In this document: piece by piece, positions 30,291 to 40,287 of the stretch | How positions within the stretch are numbered: position 1 is the first letter of the stretch | Layout of the letters: each line of letters starts with the position of its first letter | Origin: Hyphomicrobiales bacterium | Lineage (GTDB): Bacteria; Pseudomonadota; Alphaproteobacteria; Rhizobiales; Aestuariivirgaceae | Assembly (NCBI GenBank): GCA_016185245.1 | Contig: JACPNZ010000013.1 | Location: 1 to 64,000, forward strand | Direction of reading: 5' to 3' | DNA length: 64,000 bases | The notes under the pieces: model-generated | Seen by the model: the letters and a program-made list of their open reading frames with translations, nothing else | What the model was told of the DNA's origin: nothing | Database searches by the model: none | Position numbers and translations under genes: made by a program

Positions 30291-31835
30291 ATGAACCGCC
30301 GTGAATTGCTGCGTAATACCGCCGTCCTCTCGGCCATCGCCGCCATGGGGCTGAGGCCCGAGCAGGTGCTGGCCGCCGAGGACGGTGTCCTCAAGGTCGC
30401 CATGCTGACCGACATCCAGGTGCTCGATCCCGGCTACATGATCGGTGGGGCCGAAACCAGTCTCGACTACGCCTGCCTGCCGCGCCTGGCCATTCCGGTG
30501 AAGGACGCTAACGGCGTATGGGGCTGGAAGGCCTCCGACTATGTCGAAAAAATCAACCAGGACGATCCCACCCATATCTCCTTCACCCTCAAGCCCGGCT
30601 TCATGTGGACCAACAATCAGGGCGAGGTGACCACCGACGACGTCAAATATTCCTTCGAACGCATGTTGAAGTCCGACTGGGCGACGCGCTGGCCGACCCT
30701 CGACCGCGTCGACATCAAGGACAAGTACTCGGGCGTGATCGTGCTGAAGACGCCCTTCGCCGCCACCTTCCTGATGGGGGTTGCCTCGGAATCTGGCTCG
30801 ATCGTTCCCAAGGCCGCCACCGAGAAACTGAAGGACCAGAAATTCACCACCGAGTTCCCGGCCCAGTGCGGCCCCTACACCCTGGTGGAATGGACGCCGA
30901 AGCAGAAGGTCGTGCTCAAGGCCAATGCCGAATTCAAGGGAACTCCGCCGGCGTTCCCGGAAGTGCGCTTCATCAACATCGAAGACCAGAACGCCGCAGC
31001 GCTTGCCTATGAGGCGGGCGAGGTGGCGATCGCCTGGATCCTGGCCGATACCGCGGCGCGCTACGCCAAGAAGATGCCGGAGGGTTCGGTGCTGTCCAAC
31101 CAGGCCGGCCCCTTCTACACCTGGATCGGCATGAACACCCAGCATCCGAAGCTCAAGGATATCCGGGTGAGGAAGGCGATCCAGCGGGCAATCGACGTGA
31201 AGTCGATCATCGATGCGGCCTATGGCGGCATGGCGCCCATCGCCCATGGCGTGGTGCCGCTTGGCGTCATTGGCAACCGCAAGCAATCGAAGTTCAGCTA
31301 CAACCCGGACGAAGCCCGGGCGCTTCTCAAGGAAGCGGGCGTCACCGACCTCGAACTCGATTTCAAGACGCTCAACGAATCCTATCGCGTGACGGCGGCC
31401 CAGGTGGTGCAATCCAACCTGCAGGACGTCGGCATCAAGCTCAACATCATCCCGCTCGACTCCGGCCCCTTCTGGAATCTCGGTCTCGAATCCAAGGGCG
31501 ACGACTGGAAGAACCTGCAGATGTGGTGGATGCGCTACCGCGCCTCGCCCGATCCCTCCGATGCCCTCCAGTGGTTCATCAAGGCCCAGGTCGGCGTGTG
31601 GAACTGGGAACGCTGGTCGGACGCGGAATTCGAGGACCTGTGGACCAAGGGGCTGGCCGAGACCGACCAGGCCAAGCGCGAAGTCATGTACCAGCGCATG
31701 CAGGAGATCATGGAGGATACCGGCGCCTATGTGTGGATCACCCACGATCCGGTGACCTATGTGCACCGCGCCACGCTGGTTCCGGATTTCGACTCCGGCA
31801 GCGAGATGCTGGTCGAACGCTTCAAGAAAGCCTGA
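30291..31835 (+). CDS. Peptide-type ABC transporter substrate-binding protein
   Basis: Signal-like N-terminus; HISFTLKPGFMWTNNQGEVTTDDVKYSFERM; RBS ggagg upstream. Confidence 0.92.
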   Translation: MNRRELLRNTAVLSAIAAMGLRPEQVLAAEDGVLKVAMLTDIQVLDPGYMIGGAETSLDYACLPRLAIPVKDANGVWGWKASDYVEKINQDDPTHISFTLKPGFMWTNNQGEVTTDDVKYSFERMLKSDWATRWPTLDRVDIKDKYSGVIVLKTPFAATFLMGVASESGSIVPKAATEKLKDQKFTTEFPAQCGPYTLVEWTPKQKVVLKANAEFKGTPPAFPEVRFINIEDQNAAALAYEAGEVAIAWILADTAARYAKKMPEGSVLSNQAGPFYTWIGMNTQHPKLKDIRVRKAIQRAIDVKSIIDAAYGGMAPIAHGVVPLGVIGNRKQSKFSYNPDEARALLKEAGVTDLELDFKTLNESYRVTAAQVVQSNLQDVGIKLNIIPLDSGPFWNLGLESKGDDWKNLQMWWMRYRASPDPSDALQWFIKAQVGVWNWERWSDAEFEDLWTKGLAETDQAKREVMYQRMQEIMEDTGAYVWITHDPVTYVHRATLVPDFDSGSEMLVERFKKA

Positions 31836-31843
31836 CGGGATCG

Positions 31844-31863
31844 GGGCCGGAGCGATCCGGCCC
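31844..31863 (+). other. Intra-operonic stem-loop 3' of the substrate-binding-protein gene
   Basis: GGGCCGG-AGCGAT-CCGGCCC, 7-bp perfect stem. Confidence 0.55.
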
Positions 31864-31889
31864 GCGGTTCCCGGCGGCACAATGCCTTC

Positions 31890-32834
31890 ATGCTGTTTTA
31901 CGCCATCCAGCGCATCGGCCTGTCGATCCTCATTCTCGTCACCTCGATGGTGATGCTGTTCTCGGCCCTCAAGTTCATTCCGGGCGATCCTGCCACCATC
32001 ATGCTGGGCTCGCGCGCCAGCGCCGAGATGCGGGCCCGCATCACCCAGGAGCTTGGCCTCGACGATCCGGTGATCGTGCAATTGGGCCACTTCTTCGGCA
32101 GGCTTCTCACCGGCGACCTCGGCACCGACATGTGGAGCCAGCGCCCGGTCGCCCAGATGGTGATGGACAGCCTGCCCTACACGCTGGTGCTGATCGTCGT
32201 CGGGCTGGGCTGGTCGGCGATGATCGGCATCCCGCTCGGCTGTTATTCGGCCATCCGGCGCAACAGCTTCATCGACAAGTTCACCGGCCTCGTTTCGGTC
32301 GGCACCATCTCGATCCCGTCCTTCGTGGTGGCGATCTATCTGATCTTGATCTTCGCCATCTGGCTCAGGTGGCTGCCGGTGGTGGGTGCCGGCGAGCCCG
32401 GCGACTTCGCCGGCCAGGCCCGCCATCTCGTCATGCCGGGTTTTGCCCTGGGGCTCGGCTGGGTCGGCTATCTGGCGCGCATCGTGCGCGCCTCGATGCT
32501 CGAGGTGATGGGCGAGAATCATATCCGTACGGCGCGCGCCTACGGGCTCCCCGAGTTGCAGATCGTCCGCGCCTATGCCCTGAGGATCGCCATTCTGCCG
32601 ACCATCACGCTTTTGGCCGTGGCGATCGGCGGGCTCCTGTCGAGTGCTGTCTTCGTCGAGGCGATCTTTGCGCGACCCGGCATTGGCAAGCTCATCGTCG
32701 ATGCCGCCAGCATGCGGAATTTTCCGGTGGTGCAAGGAGGCGTCCTGACCACGGTCGCTCTGTTCGCTCTCACCATGCCGATTGCCGATCTTCTCGTTGC
32801 CTGGCTCGACCCCCGTGTCCGCGCCACTCTCTGA
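31890..32834 (+). CDS. ABC transporter permease, DppB-like
   Basis: FIPGDPATIMLG, GLPELQIVRAYALRIAILPTITLLAVAIGGLLSSAVFVEAIFARPGIGKL. Confidence 0.92.
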   Translation: MLFYAIQRIGLSILILVTSMVMLFSALKFIPGDPATIMLGSRASAEMRARITQELGLDDPVIVQLGHFFGRLLTGDLGTDMWSQRPVAQMVMDSLPYTLVLIVVGLGWSAMIGIPLGCYSAIRRNSFIDKFTGLVSVGTISIPSFVVAIYLILIFAIWLRWLPVVGAGEPGDFAGQARHLVMPGFALGLGWVGYLARIVRASMLEVMGENHIRTARAYGLPELQIVRAYALRIAILPTITLLAVAIGGLLSSAVFVEAIFARPGIGKLIVDAASMRNFPVVQGGVLTTVALFALTMPIADLLVAWLDPRVRATL

Positions 32835-33702
32835 CATCGCCGTGGCACCGGTGGGGCCCGGCTTCTTTGCCCGCATGGCGCGGCGTCTGAGGGGCGATCC
32901 GCTGGGCGCCCTGGGTCTGGTGCTAGTTCTGCTCCTCGTGTTTTGCGGCCTGTTCGCGCCATGGATCACGCCTTTCGATCCGTTCAAGCTCAACGTGCCC
33001 GACAAGTTCCAGGCGCCCAACCTGGTGCATCTCTTCGGCACCGACAATCTCGGCCGCGACATCTTCTCGCGGGTGATCGCCGGCAGCCGCATCGCCCTTT
33101 GGGTCGGCGTCTCGACCATTGCCACGGCCCTGGCCATCGGCCTGGTGCTAGGCCTTGTCGCCGGCTACGGGCCGCGCTGGCTCGACAATCTGCTGCTGCT
33201 GTTGTTCGATTCGATCTATTCGTTCCCAACGGTGATTCTCGGCCTGACCGTGGTTACCCTCTTGGGCGCCAGCGTGGCGACGCTGATGTTCGTGGTCATC
33301 GTGATCCAGACGCCGGCCTATGCCAGGTTGACCCGCACCGCCACCCTATCGATCAAGAGTTCGGAATATATTCAGGCCATCGAATCGCTCGGCGCCTCGA
33401 AGCTGCGCATCATTCTCATCCACCTGCTGCCCAATGTGGTGGGGCCGCTGCTCATCGTCGCCAGCATGGACATTCCGTCGGTCGTTTCGCTGGAAGCCGG
33501 TCTCACCTATCTCGGCATGGGCATTCCGCCGCCGGCGCCGAGCTGGGGCCGTATTCTGCAGGAGGGCTACAGCGTCATCCAGGTGGCCTGGTGGATCGTT
33601 GTGGCCGGCGGCATTCCGCTGATCCTCACCACCCTGGGATTCACCTTCCTGGGCGAGTCCTTGCGCGACAACCTCGATCCCAAGCTCAGGCGCATCCTGT
33701 GA
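32782..33702 (+). CDS. ABC transporter permease, DppC-like
   Basis: HLFGTDNLGRDIFSRVIAGSRIAL, SLGASKLRIILIHLLPNVVGPLLI; start could also be GTG 32815. Confidence 0.9.
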   Translation: MPIFSLPGSTPVSAPLSDIAVAPVGPGFFARMARRLRGDPLGALGLVLVLLLVFCGLFAPWITPFDPFKLNVPDKFQAPNLVHLFGTDNLGRDIFSRVIAGSRIALWVGVSTIATALAIGLVLGLVAGYGPRWLDNLLLLLFDSIYSFPTVILGLTVVTLLGASVATLMFVVIVIQTPAYARLTRTATLSIKSSEYIQAIESLGASKLRIILIHLLPNVVGPLLIVASMDIPSVVSLEAGLTYLGMGIPPPAPSWGRILQEGYSVIQVAWWIVVAGGIPLILTTLGFTFLGESLRDNLDPKLRRIL

Positions 33703-34676
33703 ACGGCAAGGTCCTCGACATCCGCGATCTGTCGCTGCGCTTTGCGACGTCGGCAGGTCCCGTGCATGCCCTGCGCAACATTACCATGGCGGTGCCAAGT
33801 GGCGAGATCGTCGGCGTGGTCGGCGAATCGGGCTCGGGTAAATCGACGCTGGCGCTGGCCGTCATGCGATTGCTGCCCGGCAATGCCACCGTCACCTCGG
33901 GCGCGATCGGCTTCGGCGGCGGCGACCTTCTGACGCTGGACGAGGAAGCGATGCGGGCGCTGCGCGGCAATCGCATCGCCATGGTGTTTCAGGACCCGAT
34001 GACCTCGCTCAATCCGGTGCGCAGCATCGGCCAGCAGATGGTCGATATCCAGCATCGCGGCCGGGCCTCTCCGGCGGAGAAGCGCCGCAAGGCGGCCGCT
34101 GCGCTGAAGCGTGTCGGCATGCCCGATGCAGAAAGCCAGCTCGACCGCCATCCCTTCCAGTTCTCCGGCGGCATGCGCCAGCGCATCGCCATCGCCATGG
34201 CGCTGGTGCAGCGCCCGGAACTGCTGATCGCCGACGAGGTGACGACGGCCCTTGACGTGACGCTGGAGGCCCAGATCATCCACCTCCTGCGCGAGCTTCG
34301 CGCCGATATCGACGGCTCGATCCTGTTCATCTCCCATAATCTCGGCGCCATTGCCGAAATCTGCGACCGGGTGGTGGTGCTCTATGCCGGGGAAGTGGTC
34401 GAGCATGGGCCCATTGCCGAGATTTTCAGCCACCCGCAGCATCCCTATACGCGGGCGCTGATTGCCTGCGACCCAGCCCGCATATCGACGGCAACGCGCG
34501 AGCTGCCGGTGATCCCAGGCGATGTTCCCAATCTCCGGCACGTGGCCGATGGCTGCATCTTCCAGCCGCGCTGCAGTGTGGCCATCGCCAAATGCGCAGC
34601 TGAGCGCCCGCCCGACCGCGACTGCGGCGCTGGCCATGTGGCCCGCTGCCACCTTGTGCCCGAGGGACTCCCATGA
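33699..34676 (+). CDS. ABC transporter ATP-binding protein, DppD-like
   Basis: GTG start overlapping the previous stop; GESGSGKSTLALAVMRLLP, QFSGGMRQRIAIAMAL, ADEVTTALDV. Confidence 0.9.
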   Translation: MNGKVLDIRDLSLRFATSAGPVHALRNITMAVPSGEIVGVVGESGSGKSTLALAVMRLLPGNATVTSGAIGFGGGDLLTLDEEAMRALRGNRIAMVFQDPMTSLNPVRSIGQQMVDIQHRGRASPAEKRRKAAAALKRVGMPDAESQLDRHPFQFSGGMRQRIAIAMALVQRPELLIADEVTTALDVTLEAQIIHLLRELRADIDGSILFISHNLGAIAEICDRVVVLYAGEVVEHGPIAEIFSHPQHPYTRALIACDPARISTATRELPVIPGDVPNLRHVADGCIFQPRCSVAIAKCAAERPPDRDCGAGHVARCHLVPEGLP

Positions 34677-35647
34677 GCCTTCTCGAAATCCGCGATCTCA
34701 ATGTGCGCTATGCCATCGCCGGGCGGGTCAAGGCGGCGGTGGCGGGACTGGCCAACCGCTACATCGACGCGGTGATCGATGTCTCCTTCGAGGTGGCGGC
34801 GGGCTCGACCCTGGCGATGGTCGGCGAGAGCGGTTCGGGCAAATCGACGCTGGCCCGCGCTATCGTCGGGTTGACGCCCTTCGCCTCCGGCTCGATCGTC
34901 TTCGACGGCAGCAATCCCTTCGCCACGGGCCCGCACCCCTCGCGCGCCTATCACCGCGACGTCGCGATGATGTTCCAGGACCCGGTGTCGAGCCTGTCGC
35001 CGCGCCGCACCGTCGAAGCCCTGGTGGGCGAACCCTTCGTCATCCACGGCCTCGGCAACCGCAACCTCGGCGCCGAGGTGCGGCGGCTCTTGGCGCTTGT
35101 CGGCCTGCCGGCCGATTTCGCCGGCCGCTATCCGCACCAGCTGTCGGGCGGCCAGGCGCGCCGGGTGGGTGTGGCCCGGGCCATCGCCCTCAATCCCAAG
35201 CTCATCATCGCCGACGAACCGACGGCCGGCCTTGATGTCTCGGTCCAGGGCGAGATCCTCAATCTGCTGGCCAGGCTCCAGGCCGAGCTTGGCCTTACCT
35301 ACATCGTCATCACCCACAATCTCGCGGTGGTGCGCCATGCGAGCGACCGCACCGCCATCATGTATATGGGCCGCATCGTCGAGGCCGGGCCGACGGCGGA
35401 AATCTTTGCCGCTGCCCTCCACCCCTATACGGCAGCGCTCATCGCCGCTCAGCCCAACCCCGATCCGGCCCATCGCCGCTCAGGCCCGGTGCTGACGGGC
35501 GAGGTGACGAGCCTGCGCAACCGCCCGCGGGGCTGCGAGTTCCATCCGCGCTGCGCCCGCGCCGCCGACGATTGCCGTGAGCTTGTGCCCGCGGCCATTG
35601 GGCGGGGACCGGGTCACACTGTGCGCTGCCATCATCCGCTGGCGTGA
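34673..35647 (+). CDS. ABC transporter ATP-binding protein, DppF-like
   Basis: GESGSGKSTLARAIVGL, HQLSGGQARRVGVARAIALNPKLIIADEPTAGLDVS. Confidence 0.92.
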   Translation: MSLLEIRDLNVRYAIAGRVKAAVAGLANRYIDAVIDVSFEVAAGSTLAMVGESGSGKSTLARAIVGLTPFASGSIVFDGSNPFATGPHPSRAYHRDVAMMFQDPVSSLSPRRTVEALVGEPFVIHGLGNRNLGAEVRRLLALVGLPADFAGRYPHQLSGGQARRVGVARAIALNPKLIIADEPTAGLDVSVQGEILNLLARLQAELGLTYIVITHNLAVVRHASDRTAIMYMGRIVEAGPTAEIFAAALHPYTAALIAAQPNPDPAHRRSGPVLTGEVTSLRNRPRGCEFHPRCARAADDCRELVPAAIGRGPGHTVRCHHPLA

Positions 35648-35656
35648 GGGTTATCG

Positions 35657-37690
35657 ATGTTCAAGCAGGATTCGGAAGCCAGCACCGTCCGCCACGAGTT
35701 TCCCTTCGCGGTCGAAACCATCGATCCCCTGTGGATCACGCTTGCCGACGGAACGAGACTGGCTGCCACCCTATGGCGGCCTAGGACCGACGCGAAAGTG
35801 CCGGTGGTGGTCGAGATGATCCCCTATCGGCGGCGCGACGGCACCCTCTACCGCGATCTCGAGCTGCACCCCTATGTGGCCGGCCATGGCATCGCCTGCT
35901 GCCGCATCGACACAAGGGGTTCGGGCGATTCCGATGGTCTGCTCACGGACGAATATCTGCAGCGCGAGCAGCAGGATGCCTGCGAGGCCATCGCCTGGCT
36001 TGCCCGCCAGGACTGGTGCAACGGCAATGTCGGGATGACCGGCATCAGCTGGGGCGGGTTCAATGCACTACAGGTGGCGGCGCTGCGGCCCCCGGCGTTG
36101 AAGGCGATCATCACGCTCTGTTCCTCCGACGACCGCTATGCCGACGATGTCCATTACATGGGGGGCGCACTGCTCACCGAAAACGAGATGTGGTCGAACT
36201 TCATGCTGGGGCTCGCCGCCATGCCGCCCGACCCGCAGATCGTGGGGACACGCTGGCGCGCCATGTGGCGGCAGCGGCTCGCCGCCAACCGCTCCTGGTC
36301 GGAGCGATGGCTGAGGCACCAGCGCCGCGATCAATACTGGAAGCAGGGCTCCGTGTGCGAGGACTTTTCGGCGATCCGCTGCGCCGTCATGGCGGTGTGC
36401 GGCTGGGAGGATTCCTATTCCAACTCGGTGCCGCGCCTCATGGCCGGATTGACCGCGCCGAAGCTCGCCATCATGGGGCCATGGACCCATACCTATCCCT
36501 GCCGCAACGATCCGGGCCCGCGCATCGGCTATCTGCAGGAGGCGATCCGCTGGTGGAAGCACTGGCTCTGCGGCGAGGATACGGGCATCATGGCCGAGCC
36601 TCTCTACCGGGTGTGGATCACCGGCGAAGAGCGGCCGCGGCCCTGGTACAAGGACCATGCCGGGCACTGGGCCGCCGAGGAGGCCTGGCCCAGCCCGCGC
36701 ATCGATTGGCAGACCCGCTGGCTCAACGATGGCCGCCTCGGCCGCAGCGCCGAAGAGGGCACAACGCTTTCCTATTCGAGCCCGGCGACGGCCGGCACCG
36801 ACTTTGGCCGCTGGGGCGGCTATGGCGGCACCTCGCCCGATCTCGCCATCGACCAGCGCCGCGACGACGGCCAGTCCCTGTGCTTCGACAGCGAAGTGCT
36901 GGGCGAAGACCTGGTGTTGCTCGGGGCTGCCGAACTCGATCTCGAACTCATGGTCGACACTCCGCTGGTCAATCTCGCGGTGCGGCTCTGCGATGTCTAT
37001 CCCGATGGCACTTCGGCGGTGATGACCTATGGCGTGCTCAACCTGTCGCATCACAAGTCCCACGAGGCGCCGGAACCCTGCCCGGTGGGAACGCCGTTCC
37101 GGATTGCCGTCCGGCTCAACGATTTCGGCCGTACCGTGCCCAGGGGCCACCGCCTGCGATTGGCGATCCAGAACCAGTTTTGGTTCGTGCTGTGGCCGCA
37201 GGCCGCACTCTCGCTGATGATGGTCGCCAGCGGTCGGTCAAGGCTCCGGCTGCCGGTCAGGCCACCGCATCCACGAGATGCGGAAGTGCGTTTCGCAGCC
37301 CCGGAAATCTCGGCGCCAGCCGTTGTGGAGGTGTTGCGCGAGGGCCACCAGTCGAAGACGGTGGAGGACGATCTGGCGACCGGTTTCCGCACCATCCACA
37401 TGGTGAGCGATTCCGGCACCTGGCGCATCGCCGACCGCGCCATCACCTGCTCGGCGATGAATCGCGATACCTTCATCATCCACCCGCACGATCCCACCAC
37501 GGCCAGGCTCATCACCGAGTATCGGTGGTCCTATGCCAGCGGTCCGGCGGATGTATCGGCGGTGGCGCATACCGAACTCACGGCGGACGTCGAAAACTTC
37601 CATCTGCACTGGCGCATCGAGGTGCGCGAGAAAGACCAGATCGTCCACGCCGCGAGCGAAACGAAAGTAATTCCTCGCGACTTCTGCTGA
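35657..37690 (+). CDS. CocE/NonD family hydrolase (S15-type), paralogue 3
   Basis: YRRRDGTLYRD, RGSGDSDGLL, GISWGGFNALQVAALRPPALKAI; 9 bp after the dppF-like gene. Confidence 0.88.
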   Translation: MFKQDSEASTVRHEFPFAVETIDPLWITLADGTRLAATLWRPRTDAKVPVVVEMIPYRRRDGTLYRDLELHPYVAGHGIACCRIDTRGSGDSDGLLTDEYLQREQQDACEAIAWLARQDWCNGNVGMTGISWGGFNALQVAALRPPALKAIITLCSSDDRYADDVHYMGGALLTENEMWSNFMLGLAAMPPDPQIVGTRWRAMWRQRLAANRSWSERWLRHQRRDQYWKQGSVCEDFSAIRCAVMAVCGWEDSYSNSVPRLMAGLTAPKLAIMGPWTHTYPCRNDPGPRIGYLQEAIRWWKHWLCGEDTGIMAEPLYRVWITGEERPRPWYKDHAGHWAAEEAWPSPRIDWQTRWLNDGRLGRSAEEGTTLSYSSPATAGTDFGRWGGYGGTSPDLAIDQRRDDGQSLCFDSEVLGEDLVLLGAAELDLELMVDTPLVNLAVRLCDVYPDGTSAVMTYGVLNLSHHKSHEAPEPCPVGTPFRIAVRLNDFGRTVPRGHRLRLAIQNQFWFVLWPQAALSLMMVASGRSRLRLPVRPPHPRDAEVRFAAPEISAPAVVEVLREGHQSKTVEDDLATGFRTIHMVSDSGTWRIADRAITCSAMNRDTFIIHPHDPTTARLITEYRWSYASGPADVSAVAHTELTADVENFHLHWRIEVREKDQIVHAASETKVIPRDFC

Positions 37691-37696
37691 TAGCCC

Positions 37697-38854
37697 TCAC
37701 CGCAATCTGGGCGGGCGGGCGTCGGTCCATTTGCCGCCATTACCGGCCGAGGCGACCGCTGCCTCGATGGCGGCCATGGAGCGCAGCCCGTCGACCGCCG
37801 TGGGATAGTGGCAGGCCAGGGGATCGGGGGCGCGGCCCTGCTGCTTCGCGGCGATCGCTTCGGCCAGGTCGGCGTAGATATTGGCGAAGGCCAGCGGCAT
37901 GCCCTCGGCGTGTCCAATGGTGACGCGCGAGGCGCGGTCGGCCAGGGGCGACAGGCCGGGCCCGCCGCGCTCGATGATTTGCGTGCGTCCGTTGAGCGGC
38001 GTCCAGTACAGTTGGTTCGGCCATTCCTGGGCCCAGCGCAGTCCGCCCTTCTCGCCGAACACCTGGATATTGAGCCCGTGCATACGGCCGATGGCGAGCG
38101 AACTGGTCCACAGCCGCAGGATGGCGCCGCCGTCCATGCGGCAACTCACCATGGCATCGTCCTCGAGCTCGCGGCCGGCAACACAGGTGGCGAAATCGGC
38201 CGAGAGTTCGGTCGCCTGCTGGTTGGCGACATAACTCGCCATGTGGAGCGCATGGATACCGCAGTCGGCGAACTGCGCCGAGATGCCGGCCTGGGCCGGA
38301 TCGTAGCGCCAGCGCACTCGCGGATTGCCGGCATCGGCGGCATCGGCGTGGAAGCCATGAGCGAATTCCGCCTTGATGAGGCGCACCTTGCCCAGTTCGC
38401 CCCGCGCCACCATGGCCCGCATGTGGCGGACCAGGGCATAGCCGCTGTAGCCGTAATTGACGGCGCAGATCGTTTTGGCGCGCTCGGCCGTGGCGATAAT
38501 GTCCTCGGCCTCGGCAACCGTCACCGTCATCGGCTTCTCGCACAGCACGTTGATTCCGGCCTCGAGGAAGGCCTTGGTGATCTCATAGTGGGTGGCATTG
38601 GGGGTGGCGACGGTAACGAGGTCGATGCGGTCGGCGCGGCCTCTTTCGCCGGCCAGCATGTCACGCCAGCCGCCATAGGCGCGGGCCGCGTCGATGCCGA
38701 GGCGGCGGGCGAAATCGCGGCCCTTCATCGCATCGATGTCGAGGGCCCCGGCGACCAAATCATAGAGCCCGTCGACGGCGGCGGAGATGCGGTGCGCCGG
38801 GCCGATCTGGCTGCCTTCGCCGCCGCCGATCATGCCCCATTTCAGTCTGCTCAT
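37697..38854 (-). CDS. Gfo/Idh/MocA family oxidoreductase
   Basis: LKWGMIGGGEGSQIGPAHR, ATPNATHYEITKAFLEAGINVLCEKPMT. Confidence 0.92.
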   Translation of the reverse strand: MSRLKWGMIGGGEGSQIGPAHRISAAVDGLYDLVAGALDIDAMKGRDFARRLGIDAARAYGGWRDMLAGERGRADRIDLVTVATPNATHYEITKAFLEAGINVLCEKPMTVTVAEAEDIIATAERAKTICAVNYGYSGYALVRHMRAMVARGELGKVRLIKAEFAHGFHADAADAGNPRVRWRYDPAQAGISAQFADCGIHALHMASYVANQQATELSADFATCVAGRELEDDAMVSCRMDGGAILRLWTSSLAIGRMHGLNIQVFGEKGGLRWAQEWPNQLYWTPLNGRTQIIERGGPGLSPLADRASRVTIGHAEGMPLAFANIYADLAEAIAAKQQGRAPDPLACHYPTAVDGLRSMAAIEAAVASAGNGGKWTDARPPRLR

Positions 38855-39297
38855 GCGATACTCCTTCCCGGGCCCAAGAGTTCCAGCGTGCGGCGATCCG
38901 GTTTGCCCTCATAGTAGCGGGCAAGTGCCGATGCAAACAGCGCCCGGTCGGCGGCGGTCTCCGCCACCTCGTGGAAGAGGGTGAGGCAGGAGTGAAACTT
39001 GAGGTCATCGGGGCTTCCCAATATGTCATGCGCCGACTTGTCGCTATGACCGAGCATCAGCCGGACGTTACGGCGCAATCTTTCGCCCAGCACCACATCG
39101 GCCAGAAAGTGCCTGGCCTCGTCAGCATCGCCGATCGCATAGCGCTGCGCCATGGCGCTGTGGCCGAGGCCGGCGAGCTGCGGAAAGACGAACCACATCC
39201 AGTGGCTGTGCTTGGCCCCGGCGGCAAGTTCCGCCTCGACCCGGGCGGCAACCGGCGCCTGGGCCTCGATAAAGCGGGCAAGATCGCTTTGGCTCAT
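38851..39297 (-). CDS. DUF1810 family protein
   Basis: 148 aa; HSHWMWFVFPQLAGLGHSAMAQRYAIGDADEARHFLAD, GSPDDLKFHSCLTLF. Confidence 0.9.
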   Translation of the reverse strand: MSQSDLARFIEAQAPVAARVEAELAAGAKHSHWMWFVFPQLAGLGHSAMAQRYAIGDADEARHFLADVVLGERLRRNVRLMLGHSDKSAHDILGSPDDLKFHSCLTLFHEVAETAADRALFASALARYYEGKPDRRTLELLGPGRSIA

Positions 39298-39379
39298 GGC
39301 CCGACAGTTTCCGGCGGCGGACCAGGCTTGGCAAGACCGACCTGTTGCGAACCGGTGCCGCCATCGACCATAAGATGCA

Positions 39380-40282
39380 ATGCACCGAACTCCCTCGATT
39401 CCCCCGTCGTCGCTGCTCCTCCCGGCGATCGCCGTTGCCCTGTGCGGCGCCATGTGGGGGGTTTTCTGGATACCGCTGCGCTGGATCGGCGGCCAGGGCG
39501 TCGGCGGCGCCTGGGTGAGCCTGATCTTCAACGCTGTCGCCCTGCTGACGCCGCTGCCCTGGCTTGGGCGCCGCGCCGCTTGGACGGGATTTCGGCGCCA
39601 GGCGCTGAACGGCATCCTGCTCGGCACCGCCTTCTCGCTCTATACGGTGAGCCTGGTGATGACCGACGTCATCCACGCCATCCTGCTATTCTACCTGACG
39701 CCGGTGTGGAGCACGCTGGGCGGCAGGATCTGGCTGGGCCAGCCTTTGACCCGATCACGCATTGCCGCCCTGGTTTTGGGTTTTGCCGGCATGGCGGCGA
39801 TCCTCGGCGTGGGCGAGGGCGTGCCGCTGCCGCGCAATCCGGGCGACTGGACGGCACTCATCAGCGGCATGCTGTGGGCGGCGGGAACCCTGCGCAGCTT
39901 CGTCCAGCCGGCGGCGGGCATCGCCCTGCCGGTCTTCGCCTTTTGCGCCGGCGGATTGATATCCGCCGCGGCGATCCTCGGGTCAGCCGCAGGTCTCGCC
40001 CTGCCGATGGCCGCCAGCGGCAATTTCGCCGCGACCCTGCCGTGGATCGTCGTTCTGGCGCTGGTGTTCTTCGTGCCGCCCAACTTCCTGGTGCTGTGGG
40101 CGGCCCAGCGCATCGATCCGGGACGGGTCGGCATTCTGCTGATGGGCGAGGTGGTGGTGGGTGCCATCAGCGCCGCACTGTTCTCCGGCGAGGCCTATGG
40201 TGCCAAGGAATTCATCGGCACCGGGCTCATCGTCACCGCCGGCTTGGTCGAAGTGTTCGGCCGCCGGCGCGGAGCTACATAG
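39380..40282 (+). CDS. DMT (EamA) family transporter
   Basis: Ten hydrophobic segments; LFYLTPVWSTLGGRIWLGQPLT, DPGRVGILLMGEVVVGAISAALF. Confidence 0.87.
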   Translation: MHRTPSIPPSSLLLPAIAVALCGAMWGVFWIPLRWIGGQGVGGAWVSLIFNAVALLTPLPWLGRRAAWTGFRRQALNGILLGTAFSLYTVSLVMTDVIHAILLFYLTPVWSTLGGRIWLGQPLTRSRIAALVLGFAGMAAILGVGEGVPLPRNPGDWTALISGMLWAAGTLRSFVQPAAGIALPVFAFCAGGLISAAAILGSAAGLALPMAASGNFAATLPWIVVLALVFFVPPNFLVLWAAQRIDPGRVGILLMGEVVVGAISAALFSGEAYGAKEFIGTGLIVTAGLVEVFGRRRGAT

Positions 40283-40287
40283 ATGAC

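Noticed and set aside
30276-33137. 953-aa minus-strand ORF opposite dpp-like genes
   Set aside because: Shadow ORF; sense strand encodes recognisable SBP and permeases
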